Translations under genes and position numbers: made by a program
Assembly: GCA_017935065.1 (NCBI GenBank)
Contig: JAGBIF010000012.1
Location: 1-64,000, forward strand
Reading direction: 5' to 3'
Length of the DNA: 64,000 bases
Source of the DNA: Clostridia bacterium
GTDB lineage: Bacteria; Bacillota; Clostridia; Oscillospirales; CAG-272
Notes under the pieces: model-generated
Databases searched by the model: none
Seen by the model: only the letters and a program-made list of their open reading frames with translations
What the model was told of the DNA's origin: nothing
Shown here: piece after piece, positions 25,557 to 34,142 of the stretch
How positions within the stretch are numbered: position 1 is the stretch's first letter
Layout of the letters: every line of letters begins with the position of its first letter

Positions 25557-25847
25557 TTACTTGAAGATCTCAGCGTATTCCGAAATGGTATTCCACTCAT
25601 TGGTTATGTTGGAATAGTCGGGCTGAAGCACATAGACGAGGGTAACCGCAACCGCGAATACAAGGCACGTGATGAGCGTGATCCTGTAAAGAAGCTTGCC
25701 GTTTCCTGCCTTCTTATCCTTACCGTAAAAATTGTCAGAGCCACCTGCGATAGAGCCCGAGAGGCCCTCGTTGGATTTCTGGAAGGTTACTGCAACTATT
25801 ATAACGATAGCACATACGAGCAGTAACGCGAGAAGTACGTATTCCAT
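25557..25847 (-). CDS. secG: Preprotein translocase subunit SecG
   Basis: The small SecYEG subunit, 96 residues with two membrane helices (about 3-22 and 53-75) and the conserved GLSGSIAGGS loop between them. The C-terminal 20 residues are acidic. It is upstream of rnr, as in many Firmicutes. Confidence 0.93.
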   Translation of the reverse strand: MEYVLLALLLVCAIVIIVAVTFQKSNEGLSGSIAGGSDNFYGKDKKAGNGKLLYRITLITCLVFAVAVTLVYVLQPDYSNITNEWNTISEYAEIFK

Positions 25848-26068
25848 TTATTTTTCTCCTATCTTTACCTCTTTAAGTAATTACCGCCGACAGTATCCGA
25901 CACACCGATTGGCACGGCACAGTGGGGTATTTTCCAAAATATATAAGTATTCTATCACAATACTTCAGAAAAAGCAAGACCTTTTTTGAATTTTTTTAAG
26001 GAAGTGACGGCAGAGCGGTAATTATTAACAAAAAATACTGTCAAAATACCGATTGTAGGGAATTTCGC

Positions 26069-26097
26069 TTGACTAAAGATTTTAAAAGATATATAAT
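26069..26097 (+). promoter_or_regulatory. Promoter of the heparinase-like gene
   Basis: TTGACT (26069-26074), 17 bases, TATAAT (26092-26097), 38 bases before the ATG. A near-consensus sigma-A site. Confidence 0.85.
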
Positions 26098-26135
26098 TCG
26101 ACTGGCAAAGCAACAAACCTAAGCGAGGAAAATTT

Positions 26136-27947
26136 ATGAAAAGACTTTTTGCGAAGAATAAATGCTCGGCAGATTCGGTGCTGTCTGCATCCGAGTTTAA
26201 ATTCACCTGTGACGGCGAGCCTCTTGGAGAGATACCGAAGGACAAGGGCGAGTGCGCGGTAAGACACGCCGAGAAGTACCTTGAGGGTGTCATTCCCGTG
26301 CTTCCCGCAAGTGACTTTATGCGCTTCGTGCGCGACGGAAACCGTATGATCTTTGAGCGTCCCTATCACGACAGGCGCAAGGCGCTCGTGTTTATGTCGC
26401 TTGCCGAGGCGTACGAGAGGATGGGACGCTTCACCGACAGAATTATAGATTATCTTTTTGCCGTCTTTGAGGAAAGCACCTGGGTGATCCCCGCGCATCA
26501 GTCGAATATCAGGAATGTGACTGACGGACTTCTTCCCCCTATTGCGGGTGACGGTGCCCTTCACGGAATAGACCTCTTTGCCGCAACTACGGCTGCTACG
26601 CTTACGACCGTATATCTGTGCGTTGGGGATGAGCTTGACAAGGTAAGCCCTGTCATAATCAAGCGCTTGAGATACGAGATAGAGAAGCGAATTTTTATAC
26701 CCTACTCACAGATTACCTTCGGCTGGTCGGGCGAGTTTGGCGGCGCGCCCAGCAACTGGAACCCCTGGATAATATCGAACGTCCTCTACACCGCCGCGAT
26801 ACTCGAAGAGGATATGGACAGGCGCCGCGCTATCGTATCGCGAAGCATGAGGTATCTTGATAACTATACCGCCTTTCTCGGTGACGACGGTGGCTGTGAC
26901 GAGGGGCCGAGCTATTGGTCAAGCGCCGCGGCATCCTATTTTGACGCAGCCGAGATACTCTACGGAATGTCGGGCGGAAAAATTGATATATTCAAGGAGC
27001 CGCTTCTTCGGGATATGTGCGAATATGAGGTAAAGCTCTACGTCGACGGAATTACCTTCCTGAACTTTGCCGACTGTCCGCCTCATATAAGACTTTGCTC
27101 ATCAATGCTTAACAGGATGGGAAAACGGCTTTCCTCACCCGCGCTAAAGAGCTTTTCGCACGTGATGGCGCGTCATCATCGCGCCCCGATTGAAAACTCG
27201 CACGGCTACCGCGTTTACAGGGGCTTTTTCGACTTCGTTGAGCCGACCGATGAAAGCGAGGGTATTACCGATGCCTACCTTCCCGACCTCAAGATAATGG
27301 TGGCGAGAGAAAATCCGAAAACCGACACGGGTATGCTCGTTGCCGTAAAGGGCGGTGACAACGGTGAGCATCACAATCACAATGATTTAGGAAGCGTGAG
27401 CCTCTACTACGGCGGCAAGCCCGTCTTTATGGATAACGGTGCGGGCGAGTACACGAAAAAGACCTTTTCCTCGGAGCGCTACACCCTCTGGTATATGCAG
27501 TCAAGGTATCACAATACCCTGACCGTAAACGGTGTAGCGCAGACCGACGGCAGACAGTTCAGGACCACGGATGAGGTGTATGACAGGGATGCCCGCTCCC
27601 TCACGCTTCAGCTTCGCGAGGCATACGGCAGCGAGGCGGGAATTAAGTCGCTTAAGAGAACGGTAGGCCTTAACGGCGGCACAGTCACTATAACCGACGA
27701 GGTATCTCTTTGCGAGATGAGTGAGGTTGAAATACATTTCCTCACACCCGAGGCGCCGACATTCAGCGGCAACCGCGCACTTGTCGCACAGGGCAGAGTT
27801 CTTACCTTTGATGAAAGACTTACACCGAGCGTTGAGAAAATAGAGCTTGACCCCTCGCTCGTCGGCAGATGGGGCACCCCCGAGATTTATATGATAAGAC
27901 TGAAGGCGACCGTCAAGGAAGCAACCTTTGTTCTTACCGTTGAGTAG
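26136..27947 (+). CDS. Heparinase II/III-family protein, no signal peptide
   Basis: A 603-residue protein with an N-terminal alpha/alpha-toroid (about 60-340) and a C-terminal beta-sandwich (about 370-603), the two-domain plan of heparinase II/III polysaccharide lyases. The conserved strand GEHHNHNDLGSVSLYYGGK near residue 410 contains the His/Asn cluster of the family. Lyases of this group split uronic-acid polymers or oligosaccharides by beta-elimination; the substrate cannot be told here. With no signal peptide or anchor it should act in the cytoplasm on imported oligosaccharides. The ribosome site gagga precedes the ATG. It is monocistronic, with its own promoter and terminator. Confidence 0.85.
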   Translation: MKRLFAKNKCSADSVLSASEFKFTCDGEPLGEIPKDKGECAVRHAEKYLEGVIPVLPASDFMRFVRDGNRMIFERPYHDRRKALVFMSLAEAYERMGRFTDRIIDYLFAVFEESTWVIPAHQSNIRNVTDGLLPPIAGDGALHGIDLFAATTAATLTTVYLCVGDELDKVSPVIIKRLRYEIEKRIFIPYSQITFGWSGEFGGAPSNWNPWIISNVLYTAAILEEDMDRRRAIVSRSMRYLDNYTAFLGDDGGCDEGPSYWSSAAASYFDAAEILYGMSGGKIDIFKEPLLRDMCEYEVKLYVDGITFLNFADCPPHIRLCSSMLNRMGKRLSSPALKSFSHVMARHHRAPIENSHGYRVYRGFFDFVEPTDESEGITDAYLPDLKIMVARENPKTDTGMLVAVKGGDNGEHHNHNDLGSVSLYYGGKPVFMDNGAGEYTKKTFSSERYTLWYMQSRYHNTLTVNGVAQTDGRQFRTTDEVYDRDARSLTLQLREAYGSEAGIKSLKRTVGLNGGTVTITDEVSLCEMSEVEIHFLTPEAPTFSGNRALVAQGRVLTFDERLTPSVEKIELDPSLVGRWGTPEIYMIRLKATVKEATFVLTVE

Positions 27948-28010
27948 CCCCAAGACAAAGAGGATTTACAGCTCTTAAGACAAATCAGATATTACATACT
28001 ACGATAAAAT

Positions 28011-28053
28011 AAGGCGCGTTTTGCAACTGATTGTTTGCAAAACGCGCCTTTGC
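28011..28053. terminator. Bidirectional terminator
   Basis: A 16-bp perfect stem (28011-28026 with 28035-28050), core ggcgcgttttgc, separates the rightward heparinase-like gene from the leftward trkAH unit. Confidence 0.85.
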
Positions 28054-28067
28054 GCTGGGAAAAGACT

Positions 28068-29528
28068 TTAATTCATTGAACGGCGCCAGGTCGTGGGCGA
28101 GAGAAGTATAAGCATAGGATAGATCTCAAGCCTTCCGAAAAGCATGGCAAGCGTCAGAACAAGCTTGGTGAAGGGTGAAAAGCAGGCAAAGCTTGCCGAT
28201 GCGTCACCGAGTGCGGGGCCTACGTTATTGAAGCAGGATACCGTGGCGGTGATGCTGGTCGTGAGGCTGAAGCCGTCCGTGGCTACGAGAATAAGCGTTA
28301 CCAGCAGGGTTGCGGAGTAAAGGGCAAGATAGCCGAGAGATGCAGTACCGACCTCGTCTCTCATAGGCTCGCCGTTGAGCTTGAGAGCCTTTACCGAGTT
28401 CGGCTTCAGCATACGGCGAAGATTGCTTCTCATCATCTTAAAGATGATAGTAAGCCTTGATATCTTGATGCCGCCCGCGGTAGAGCCCGCGCAGGCACCG
28501 AAGAACATAAGCACGAACAGGAGCGTTTGAGTAAGCTCTGGCAACAGGGATATATCCGCGGTGACAAAGCCCGTGGTCGACATTATCGAGGTGACCTGGA
28601 AGAACGCGCCCCTGATAGCGTCACCCACGCTCGGGAAGGCATCGGCACAGGCTACCGTTAGATTTACGGTAACAGCTGCCGTCGCCAACAGACAGATTGC
28701 AAAATAGACCTTAAGCTCTTCATTTTTAAAAATAGGTGTAAAGCTCTTTATGAGAATGAAGTAGTAGATGTTGAAGTTTACGCCCGACAGGAGCATAAAT
28801 ACCGAAATAACCCATTCCGCCGCGGGGTTGCCGTATCCACCGACAGAGGCAGACAGCACCGAGAAGCCACCCGTTCCCGTGGTTGAGAAGGAGGTGACAA
28901 GCGCATCGTAAAGTGGCAGTCCGCAGAGCATAAGCGCCACAGTCTCTACAAGAGTTATGGTAATGTAGATGCCGTAAAGTATAAGCGCCGTATGGCGAAG
29001 CCTCGGCACGAGCTTGCCCTTCGTAGGACCTGGGACCTCGGCTCGCATAATATGGATAGCGCCGTTTCCGTCACTCGGAAGGATTGCAAGCATAAATACA
29101 AGCACGCCCATTCCGCCAATCCAGTGGGTAAACGAGCGAAAGAACATAATGCCCCTTGGCGCAAGGTCTATCTGTGCCCCCTGCATTACGCTAGCACCCG
29201 TTGTGGTATAGCCCGAGACCGTCTCAAAGAGAGCATCAATATAATTCGGTATTGTGCCCGAGAACACGAAGGGAAGCGCGCTTATAAGAGACATAAGGCT
29301 CCAGCTGAGCGCGACAAGCACGAAGCCCTCCTTGGCGTATATCTTCTTTTGCCTCGGTCTTGATAAAAGAACCGCGGGAAGCGCGAGAGCTAAAAGTATA
29401 AGCACCGTATAAAGAAACGGAAGCACGCTCTCGCTGTAAATTACAGATACCAGCATAGGCAGAAGCATAAGCGCCGAGAGTATCAGCATAACCGTGCCGA
29501 GCAGGTATATCAGAAAGCGGTAATTCAT
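28068..29528 (-). CDS. trkH: TrkH/KtrB-type potassium uptake channel subunit
   Basis: The membrane pore of a Trk/Ktr K+ system, 486 residues. Four selectivity-filter loops are visible: SGYTTTGASV, STTGTGGFS, STTGFVTA and NNVGPALGD. GACAGSTAGGIKISRL follows the third filter. Its ATG overlaps the trkA stop by four bases, so pore and regulatory subunit are made together. K+ enters along the membrane potential, gated by the TrkA ring. Confidence 0.95.
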   Translation of the reverse strand: MNYRFLIYLLGTVMLILSALMLLPMLVSVIYSESVLPFLYTVLILLALALPAVLLSRPRQKKIYAKEGFVLVALSWSLMSLISALPFVFSGTIPNYIDALFETVSGYTTTGASVMQGAQIDLAPRGIMFFRSFTHWIGGMGVLVFMLAILPSDGNGAIHIMRAEVPGPTKGKLVPRLRHTALILYGIYITITLVETVALMLCGLPLYDALVTSFSTTGTGGFSVLSASVGGYGNPAAEWVISVFMLLSGVNFNIYYFILIKSFTPIFKNEELKVYFAICLLATAAVTVNLTVACADAFPSVGDAIRGAFFQVTSIMSTTGFVTADISLLPELTQTLLFVLMFFGACAGSTAGGIKISRLTIIFKMMRSNLRRMLKPNSVKALKLNGEPMRDEVGTASLGYLALYSATLLVTLILVATDGFSLTTSITATVSCFNNVGPALGDASASFACFSPFTKLVLTLAMLFGRLEIYPMLILLSPTTWRRSMN

Positions 29529-30880
29529 TTTAAAATATCCTTTATAGAGTTAAGTGCGGTGCCCTTTGCAACAACGATTACGCTGTCTCCGACGAGAATG
29601 CTGTCGTGGCCCGAGGGAATAATGATATCCTTACCGCGCACAATGCAGGCGATAAGCATGTCGTCTCTGCGGTTGATATCCTTGATGGGAATATCGGTAA
29701 CCCCCGCGATAGGCTCGGTTACGTTGAACTCAAGCGACTCGAGCGCGCCCGCCATCATATGGTGTATTGCGCGTATTTCCGAGCCTCGCGAGTCCGCCAT
29801 TCCGCGCACGAACTTCAGTATCTGTCCTACCGTCGAGTGCTTTGGCGAAACGATGTTGTCAAGCCCCGCGCGCTGGAAGAAGCTCACGTAGGGGAGCGAG
29901 CTTATCATAGTAATAACGACGGGCACCTTCATATTTGCGGCGAACATTGAGCTTATCGCGTTTTCCTCGTCAACGTCCGAAAGTGAAATAAAGGCGTCCG
30001 CGCGCTCAATTCCTTCCTCAATAAGCAGGTCCTGGCGCATACCGTCACCGTTTATGACCGTCACGCCGTGGTCGAGCGAAAGCCCGCGGCAGACCTCTGG
30101 ATCCTTCTCGATAACCGTAATGTCGGTCTTGGTGCGACGCAAAAGGTCGCAAAGATAATAGGTTGTCCGCCCGCCTCCGAGTATCATAAGATTTTTAACG
30201 GGGCGCTTGTAGCTCTTTATTGCCTTAAGGAATTTTACCGTATCGTCAACAGCGGTGGTTACGCAGACGGTATCCCTTGGCATAAACTCGGTGGCGCCGT
30301 TGGGAATAAACACCTCATCCTCGCGCTTGATACCGCAGATAAGAAAGCTCACCCCCAGCTCCTCGCGCAGATTGTAAAGCGACTTTCCCGCCATGGGCGA
30401 ATCCTCGCTGACGGTAAGCTCGATAGTCTCTACCCTTCCCTCACAGAAGGTATCTACTCTCGTTGCCGAGGGCAGACGGAGCACGCGCGATATCGTTCTC
30501 GCCGCGTAAAGCTCGGGGTTGATGATAAGTCCAAGTCCCATATCGGCGCTTGTAAGCTCGGCGAAGGATGAGTATTCGGGATTTCTCACTCTTGCCGCGG
30601 TGTGCTTGACACCCAGCTTTTTTGCCGCAAAGCAACAAAGAAGGTTTATCTCGTCGGAGGCGGTTATCGCGATAAGCAGATCCGCACGCTCAGCCCCCGC
30701 TTCGCGAAGGGCGTCAAGGTCGGTACAGCCACCGATAACACCCGTCACGTCGTAGCGGTTTGAAAGCTCGGTTATTGCGCTCTCGGAGCGGTCGAGGACG
30801 GTTATTGCGTGTCCCTCGGCAACAAGCTCGCGACAGATTGCCGAGCCGACAGAGCCCGCACCCGTTATAATAATCTTCAT
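29525..30880 (-). CDS. trkA: TrkA potassium uptake regulatory subunit
   Basis: A cytoplasmic gating protein, 451 residues, built as two RCK units. Each has a nucleotide-binding Rossmann fold (GAGSVGSAICRELVAEG at about 7-23, and LGGGRTTYYLCDLL near 235) followed by a TrkA_C domain. It binds NAD(H) or ATP by family knowledge and gates the TrkH pore encoded directly downstream. Ribosome site aaagga. The 105-base leader holds an eight-bp inverted repeat. Confidence 0.95.
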   Translation of the reverse strand: MKIIITGAGSVGSAICRELVAEGHAITVLDRSESAITELSNRYDVTGVIGGCTDLDALREAGAERADLLIAITASDEINLLCCFAAKKLGVKHTAARVRNPEYSSFAELTSADMGLGLIINPELYAARTISRVLRLPSATRVDTFCEGRVETIELTVSEDSPMAGKSLYNLREELGVSFLICGIKREDEVFIPNGATEFMPRDTVCVTTAVDDTVKFLKAIKSYKRPVKNLMILGGGRTTYYLCDLLRRTKTDITVIEKDPEVCRGLSLDHGVTVINGDGMRQDLLIEEGIERADAFISLSDVDEENAISSMFAANMKVPVVITMISSLPYVSFFQRAGLDNIVSPKHSTVGQILKFVRGMADSRGSEIRAIHHMMAGALESLEFNVTEPIAGVTDIPIKDINRRDDMLIACIVRGKDIIIPSGHDSILVGDSVIVVAKGTALNSIKDILK

Positions 30881-30897
30881 ATATAAGGTCCTTTCCC

Positions 30898-30972
30898 TTG
30901 CCCGACTTTTTTGCGCTGTCCCATCCGCGCGCCTCAGATAAGGTCACATCCACGGGTGGGCCTATCGGGCAA
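30898..30972 (-). other. Inverted repeat in the trkA leader
   Basis: ttgcccga (30898-30905) and tcgggcaa (30965-30972) are exact reverse complements 59 bases apart, in the gap between pepT and trkA. It may be a leader structure or the readthrough end of pepT. It does not match the c-di-AMP riboswitch that I know for K+ genes. Confidence 0.3.
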
Positions 30973-30985
30973 AGACACGGGAGGC

Positions 30986-32209
30986 TCAGGCCTCCTTCGC
31001 GTATATCTTAACTATCTCGGTGAGAATATTTACGACGGTATCCATTCCCTCAACCGTAATATGCTCGTACGGGCCGTGGAAGGCGTATCCGCCCGTGCCG
31101 AGGTTGGGGCAGGGAAGTCCCATAAACGAGAGCCTCGCTCCGTCGGTTCCGCCCCTTATCGGGAGGGTCTTGGGTACGGCGCCCGCGCGCTCGGTGGCGA
31201 GCCTCGCGTTGTCGATAAGATGCATACAGGGCTCGATTTTTTCCTTCATATTGCGGTACTGCTCTCTTACCGAGACGGTGACGGTTTCCTCACCGTATTT
31301 TTCGTTCAGAGCTTCCTCAATATCAAAGAGAGTATCCAGCCTTGCCTTCATGCTCTCGGCGCTGTGGTCTCTTACGATATAGTAAAGCTTTGCCGCGTTA
31401 ACATCGGCAACGAAGTCGGTAAGATGGAAGAAGCCCTGGTAGCCGTCGGTCTGTCTCGGAATTTCAAAGGTGGGAAGTGCCGAGTTGAATTCGCACCCGA
31501 CAAGGGCGGCGTTTACCATCTTGCCCTTTGCCTCACCTGGATGCACCGATATGCCCTTTATCTCAACCCTCGCGAAGTACGCGTTGAAGTTTTCATATTC
31601 AAGCGAGCCCTCCTCGCCGCCGTCGACGGTATAGGCAAAGTCAGCACCGAAGCGCTCTATGTCGAAATGAGTGGCGCCCTCGCCGATTTCCTCGTCGGGA
31701 GTAAAGGCAATGCAGATTTCCCCGTGTGGAATATTCTCGGTAATAAGGCGCTCGGCAAGCGTCATTATCTCGGCAACTCCCGCCTTGTCGTCTGCACCGA
31801 GAAGCGTGTATCCGTCTGCGGTTATAACCGTCCTGCCGACGAGATCTTCAAGATGGGGAAATACCTCGGGGCTGATTACAATTCCGCAGTTGTTAAGGTG
31901 CATCTCGCCGCCGTTGTAGTTGTCCCAAAGAATAGGAATAACCCCGTCGCCTCTGTAATCGGGAGAGGTGTCGATGTGCGCGATAAAGCCTATTTTGGGC
32001 GCGCCCTCATATCCCTTTGTCGCGGGAATTTTAGCATAGGTGTAGCATTTGTCGGTGACAAGCACATCGGTACAGCCAAGCGCGATAAGCTCGTCCTTCA
32101 GCACCTCGGCAAGCCCAAACTGCTCGGGTGTCGAGGGGCTCATCCCGCTCTCATCGTCACTTTGCGTGGGTACGGTGACATATTTTAAAAATCTTTCGTA
32201 GGCTCTCAT
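30986..32209 (-). CDS. pepT: Peptidase T (tripeptide aminopeptidase)
   Basis: An M20 zinc peptidase that removes the N-terminal residue of tripeptides in the cytoplasm; 407 residues from the ATG at 32209, where ggggag provides the ribosome site. Metal-site motifs are FIAHIDTSPD, LLGADDKAGVAE, TPDEEIGEG and the late IRGGTDGARLS. The dimerisation domain lies between residues about 205 and 320. It is divergent from the YnbB-like gene. Confidence 0.96.
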   Translation of the reverse strand: MRAYERFLKYVTVPTQSDDESGMSPSTPEQFGLAEVLKDELIALGCTDVLVTDKCYTYAKIPATKGYEGAPKIGFIAHIDTSPDYRGDGVIPILWDNYNGGEMHLNNCGIVISPEVFPHLEDLVGRTVITADGYTLLGADDKAGVAEIMTLAERLITENIPHGEICIAFTPDEEIGEGATHFDIERFGADFAYTVDGGEEGSLEYENFNAYFARVEIKGISVHPGEAKGKMVNAALVGCEFNSALPTFEIPRQTDGYQGFFHLTDFVADVNAAKLYYIVRDHSAESMKARLDTLFDIEEALNEKYGEETVTVSVREQYRNMKEKIEPCMHLIDNARLATERAGAVPKTLPIRGGTDGARLSFMGLPCPNLGTGGYAFHGPYEHITVEGMDTVVNILTEIVKIYAKEA

Positions 32210-32343
32210 ATAGCAACTCCCCAGAAAATATTTTAATGTATTATAGCACATTTTTAAAGAAAGGTCAATACCCTCTTTGATATAGCGCCTTAAGATTTGT
32301 TTAAGAAAAATCCCTCATCCCGATAAAACTTATATAAAAGATA

Positions 32344-32372
32344 TTGCAATTTTCAAAAAAAGTTGGTAGAAT
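32344..32372 (+). promoter_or_regulatory. Promoter of the YnbB-like gene
   Basis: TTGCAA (32344-32349), 17 bases, TAGAAT (32367-32372). Confidence 0.6.
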
Positions 32373-32400
32373 ATTAAGCGAAGCTAAAGCAAACCTGTTT

Positions 32401-32427
32401 GTCTCACCCGCGCTCGGTGCGTGAGAC
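32401..32427 (+). promoter_or_regulatory. Leader hairpin of the YnbB-like gene
   Basis: gtctcac (32401-32407) and gtgagac (32421-32427) form a seven-bp stem in the 5' untranslated region, 28 bases before the ATG. No T-run follows, so it is not a terminator. Confidence 0.4.
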
Positions 32428-32455
32428 CTTCGGGAAAAAGTGAGGGAATTTTAAT

Positions 32456-33724
32456 ATGTATTTTCACTATGATATAAGTGACAGAACTATAGCGCTTGCC
32501 GAGAAAGCAGAGGCAGATTGCAAAGAAATATTTGCAAAAATAGATGAAAACGCTATGAGAATATCGTCTAAGGTGCTTGACGCATTTCAAAAGCTTCGCG
32601 TAAACAGCGCGGACTTTATTGACATCACGGGCTACGGCTACTACGATGGCGGACGCGATAAGCTTGAGGCGCTTTATGCCGAGGTGTTCGGCGCCGAGGA
32701 CGCGCTGGTGCGCCCACAGCTGATGTCGGGCACGCACGCCCTCTCGGTGACGCTTTTCGGTATGCTGAAGCCTGGACAGACGCTCGTTTACATATCGGGC
32801 GAGCCGTACGATACCTTAAGAAGCGTTATCGGCACCTCGGGGCAGAGCCGTAATTCTCTTATAAAATACGGAGTTAAGTACGAGGAGATAGACCTTCTCG
32901 GGGATGATTTTGATTATGAGAAAATAAAAGAGCGCATATCGCGCGGTGACGTAACGGTTGCCGCCATACAGAGAAGCCGAGGCTACTCGCACAGAAGAAG
33001 CCTTACTATTGATAAGATAGAGCGCGCGATAAGGGCGGTGAAGGAGGCCTGCCCGAATACACTCGTAATGGTTGACAACTGCTACGGTGAGTTCTGTGAG
33101 GACAGAGAGCCCACCCACGTCGGTGCCGATGTGTTTGTCGGGTCAATGATGAAAAACCTCGGTGCGGGCTTTGCCACAAGCGGTGCCTACTGTGTCGGCA
33201 GGCGCGAGGTAATAGAGGACATAGCCGAGAGGTTTTCCGCACCCTGTATAGGAAAGGACCTGGGCGCTAACTTCAACCAGCTCGCGTCCTACTTCAAGGG
33301 CTTTTTCGTGGCCCCCACCACGGTTGCCGCAACCCTGAAGTCAATGGCGTTCGCCGCAAGAATACTCGAGCTTGCAGGCTTTTCCGACGTAAGCCCGAGA
33401 TATGACGAGATAAGAACCGATATCGTGCAGACGGTCGACCTGCATTCCGAGGAGCTTCTCGTGAAATTCTGTACGGGAATTCAGAAGGGCTCGCCCGTCG
33501 AGGCGTACGCAACGCCCTATCCGTCCGAGATGCCGGGCTATCCGCACCTTGAGGTAAGCGCGGCGGGCACCTTCGTCACGGGCGCGACCAACGAGCTTTC
33601 CTGCGACGGCCCCCTCACACCCCCCTATACCGCCTATCTTCAGGGCGGACTTACCTACGAATACGGCAAGCTCGGCGTAATGCGGGCGATAGACGAGATG
33701 ATATGCCTTGCAAGCAAGGCGTGA
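32456..33724 (+). CDS. PLP-dependent methionine gamma-lyase-like protein (YnbB family)
   Basis: A 422-residue fold-type I pyridoxal-phosphate protein of the YnbB family, often annotated as aluminium resistance or methionine gamma-lyase-like. The cofactor site is seen in LMSGTHALSV (phosphate side), MVDNCYGEF (Asp for the ring nitrogen) and GSMMKNLGAG (probable Schiff-base Lys). In Bacillus the homologue sits upstream of the glnR-glnA genes; here a glutamine synthetase III gene is 17 kb away. The true substrate of the family is not settled. It has its own promoter and gaggga ribosome site. Confidence 0.85.
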   Translation: MYFHYDISDRTIALAEKAEADCKEIFAKIDENAMRISSKVLDAFQKLRVNSADFIDITGYGYYDGGRDKLEALYAEVFGAEDALVRPQLMSGTHALSVTLFGMLKPGQTLVYISGEPYDTLRSVIGTSGQSRNSLIKYGVKYEEIDLLGDDFDYEKIKERISRGDVTVAAIQRSRGYSHRRSLTIDKIERAIRAVKEACPNTLVMVDNCYGEFCEDREPTHVGADVFVGSMMKNLGAGFATSGAYCVGRREVIEDIAERFSAPCIGKDLGANFNQLASYFKGFFVAPTTVAATLKSMAFAARILELAGFSDVSPRYDEIRTDIVQTVDLHSEELLVKFCTGIQKGSPVEAYATPYPSEMPGYPHLEVSAAGTFVTGATNELSCDGPLTPPYTAYLQGGLTYEYGKLGVMRAIDEMICLASKA

Positions 33725-33728
33725 TATA

Positions 33729-33814
33729 TTTGCTTTGCAGGCAAAGCAAATTCGATATGTGCTACGCACTCGATATATTGCTTCGCAATTCGATATGTTG
33801 ACACGCGGTGTCAA
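33729..33814. repeat. Array of four short hairpins with a constant TCGATAT spacer
   Basis: Four perfect stem-loops follow each other: stems of 10, 4, 5 and 7 bp at 33729-33750, 33759-33769, 33777-33789 and 33798-33814, with 2-3-base loops. Stem sequences differ, but the spacers are the same: ttcgatatg, tcgatata, tcgatatg. It starts five bases after the YnbB-like stop. It is not a CRISPR, because here the palindromes vary and the short spacer is constant. Confidence 0.85.
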
Positions 33815-33902
33815 CGAGAAGGGTTGCAGGGCGACGCAAAGCGCTCTGTACGGGGCTTTGCTGACACGGCTTGGAGCTTTCGAGCTTTTTCGTAAAAAAC
33901 TA

Positions 33903-33931
33903 TTGACAAGCGAAAAAATCTGTGCTAGAAT
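33903..33931 (+). promoter_or_regulatory. Promoter of the TPP riboswitch transcript
   Basis: A consensus TTGACA (33903-33908), exactly 17 bases, and TAGAAT (33926-33931). The riboswitch begins about 20 bases downstream. Confidence 0.85.
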
Positions 33932-33949
33932 ACCGCTATACCACAATAG

Positions 33950-34036
33950 AATACGTCAGGGGTGCTGATATTTTCGGCTGAGATGCTTTTGCAAACCCTT
34001 TAACCTGATACGGATAATACCGTCGTAGGAAGATGT
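33950..34036 (+). promoter_or_regulatory. TPP riboswitch (THI box)
   Basis: The conserved aptamer elements occur in order: GGGGTGC, GGCTGAGATG, ACCCTTTAACCTGATACGG, and CGTCGTAGGAAG. It should bind thiamine pyrophosphate and, when bound, allow the downstream terminator at 34074-34110 to form, stopping transcription of the thiamine transporter gene. Confidence 0.96.
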
Positions 34037-34073
34037 TAATGAAGATTAAATGGGCGAATTTTTCGTTTTCTTC

Positions 34074-34110
34074 TACCACACGGGATGTTTTCTGTGTGGT
34101 ATTTTATTTT
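34074..34110 (+). terminator. Riboswitch-controlled terminator
   Basis: taccacac (34074-34081) and gtgtggta (34094-34101) form a stem followed by TTTTATTTTT, between the TPP aptamer and the coding region. Confidence 0.88.
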
Positions 34111-34142
34111 TCGGGCATCTGCCCACAGGAAAGGAAGAAAAA

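Noticed and set aside
30881-30985. c-di-AMP (ydaO-type) riboswitch before trkA
   Set aside because: The region is short and lacks the conserved blocks I know for that motif.
33729-33814. CRISPR array
   Set aside because: Repeats are under ten bases, and the variable parts are palindromes rather than unique spacers; no cas genes are present.
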